Origin: Ostrinia nubilalis
Lineage: Eukaryota; Arthropoda; Insecta; Lepidoptera; Crambidae
Length of the DNA: 64,000 nt
Direction: 5' to 3'
Assembly: GCF_963855985.1 (NCBI RefSeq)
Contig: NW_026973566.1
Coordinates: forward strand, 992,001-1,056,000
Part shown: positions 62,805-64,000 of the stretch, in pieces
Position numbering within the stretch: the stretch's first letter is position 1
Layout of the letters: each line of letters begins with the position of its first letter
The notes under the pieces: model-generated
The model's input: the letters and a program-made list of their open reading frames with translations, nothing else
Databases searched by the model: none
What the model was told of the DNA's origin: nothing
Position numbers and translations under genes: made by a program

Positions 62805-63651
62805 CAGCTCCATTGACCACCAATAGACGGCGCGGCGAGGGGGTGGGCGGCGCGATCGAGGCATACTAGCATCGCACACCTCGGTCAGTGATTCCCGTAG
62901 TTGGGTGGCCGCCAGGTCGACGTTTGCAGTGGTCGCGGATGGCTCAAACCACGCCTGCACAAAAGCGGCCTCCTTGGCCATCTGCCGGTCAAGGCGGGTG
63001 AGCGCCCACCTGGGAAAAGGGGAAGCTCTTGGACGGGCCACTCTCTGTGAATCGTGGTTGGAGACCTCAAATCGGATGAACCGATGATCTGATAGGGTCT
63101 CCACCAGTTCTACCCTCCAGTTTTGTACACGCACGGCTAGAGCGGGGCTGGCGAACGAAACGTCTACCACAGACCCTCCCCGTTGTCGCACGCACGTGTG
63201 TATTGTCCCTCTGTTTAATAGGGATAGACCACAAGATGCTGCCCATAGCTCGACGGCCTCACCTCTAACATCAGTGGCAGGGTTCCCCCATGCCTCTGAT
63301 TTTGCGTTTAGATCCCCAAGGAGGGCCACCTGACGTGAAGAGCACCTACGAACTACAGCCCCTAGAATATCAAGATAAGAATCAAATTCGACTAGGGGGC
63401 GGTTGGGGGAGAAATACACGCCCACAAGGGCAATCTCCCCCCACGCGGCGGCCACGTATCCATGTCCCCGTTCTAAGAGCGAGAGTGGTGGGGAATTTGT
63501 GGAAGGCCGTGGTACGATAGCCACCAAGCCGTCACGGTCACCCAACCAACGGCATCTATCAGCCACTCGGCCATGGCCTATAACAGGAGGTCCTGAGCCG
63601 ACCTGCAGTGGTTTGCGTTTGTTTGCAGAACTGTTCGTTGATCGACTCCAT
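62803..63651 (-). pseudogene. LINE D (R1 clade), ORF2 endonuclease (first part)
   Basis: ORF2 starts at the TAATG overlap (63,649-63,653), where its ATG overlaps the ORF1 stop. Between 63,640 and 63,560 the frame is broken by a stop and a small deletion. It is open from RWLGDRDGLVAIVPR onward: VGVYFSPNRPLVEFDSYLD, LLGDLNAKSEAWG (endonuclease Asn/Asp), VVDVSFASPALA and TLSDHRFIRFEV (the final Asp-His). The frame reaches VYWWSMEL, where the 5.1-kb element begins. Confidence 0.82.
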
Positions 63652-64000
63652 TATTCGACCATCGTACACTCCTCATCAGCCGCCGGTCGTGCAGCTGCAG
63701 CGATGACAGACCGGGTCACTGTCTGTACTTTGCCCCTCTTTGATGGGGGATTACATTTCCTTCCCCCCATTTTGTGACCTGCTGGCCGTCCGCTATCCGC
63801 GCACACGGCGCAGTGCACCGCCTTTTCGTCACAGGTGGATGATTTGTGACCCTCCTTGCCACAGCGGTAGCACAGTGCCGCCCTGTCTTTTGACGGGCAG
63901 AGCGCGCGGGTGTGTCCGATGCCGTAGCACCTGAAGCACCGCATTGGTGGATCTTCCAGAGCCTTAACAGACACCGAGCACCCGGTGCAGTCCTGTTGTC
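63651..64000 (-). CDS. LINE D (R1 clade), ORF1 C-terminus with zinc knuckles
   Basis: The minus-strand frame is open from the window edge to the stop at 63,651. It contains three CCHC-like knuckles: CFRCYGIGHTRALC, CYRCGKEGHKSSTC and CAVCADSGRPAGHK...C, as in R1/Jockey-type ORF1 (gag-like) proteins that bind nucleic acid. The N-terminal part lies beyond the window. The last codons (EECTMVE) overlap the ORF2 start by the TAATG arrangement. Confidence 0.85.
   Translation of the reverse strand, partial: QQDCTGCSVSVKALEDPPMRCFRCYGIGHTRALCPSKDRAALCYRCGKEGHKSSTCDEKAVHCAVCADSGRPAGHKMGGRKCNPPSKRGKVQTVTRSVIAAAARPAADEECTMVE

Overview
The window looks like a piece of a lepidopteran (moth or butterfly) genome made almost entirely of transposable elements. 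I found no clear conventional host gene, no rRNA, no tRNA and no CRISPR array. The lepidopteran call is an inference. It rests on Helitron ends of the CTAG type, the ACCGACTTC...GGAGGAGG and CCGGCCAAGTGCGAGTCGG interspersed repeats, RTE LINE tails ending in ATG repeats, and several CR1/Jockey-superfamily LINEs. These repeats are familiar from moths and butterflies, but I could not run a database search.

Layout. 1-3,060: an RTE tail, then Helitron-type repeats on both sides of a fold-back Tc1-like element. 3,177-13,160: CR1/Jockey-superfamily LINE pieces. One LINE on the minus strand (12,012 to 5,302) is split by a 3.9-kb element with 22-bp inverted ends and an AATT target duplication, which itself holds two older LINE fragments. 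13,383-15,013: a TTAA-flanked piggyBac-like remnant. 15,203-16,972: a 1.77-kb near-perfect palindrome that cuts a phospholipase-A2-like fragment. 17,100-19,980: an LTR-like stretch and a LINE with ORF1 and a 3'-truncated ORF2. 20,000-25,500: anonymous repeats, a minisatellite and hairpins. 25,815-30,720: an array of hairpins with a constant CAGGGA loop, split by a LINE, which is split by a THAP-exon-bearing DNA transposon, which is split by a shorter relative of itself.

31,146-47,605 is one LINE on the minus strand (PHD/esterase-type ORF1 plus ORF2) opened by three later insertions: a young BEL/Pao element (31,809-39,124), an RT-less BEL derivative (41,476-45,871) and a 5'-truncated RTE (46,260-46,537). 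All three have exact target-site duplications. 48,255-54,460 is a second LINE on the plus strand, opened by a young Copia element (48,852-53,181). 55,070-64,000 is an R1-clade LINE on the minus strand, opened by a 5.1-kb element (57,701-62,802) that carries a decayed spliced gene resembling DUF4806 proteins, which itself hosts four smaller repeats.

The elements do not form a cellular pathway. They form an insertion stratigraphy whose order can be read from target duplications. The most unusual items are the covarying CAGGGA hairpin array, the 5.1-kb unassigned element with its spliced passenger gene, the RT-less but recently moved BEL derivative, and several very long palindromes. The two youngest LTR elements each have identical LTRs and one break, lying in a homopolymer run, so assembly error is a live explanation for those breaks.
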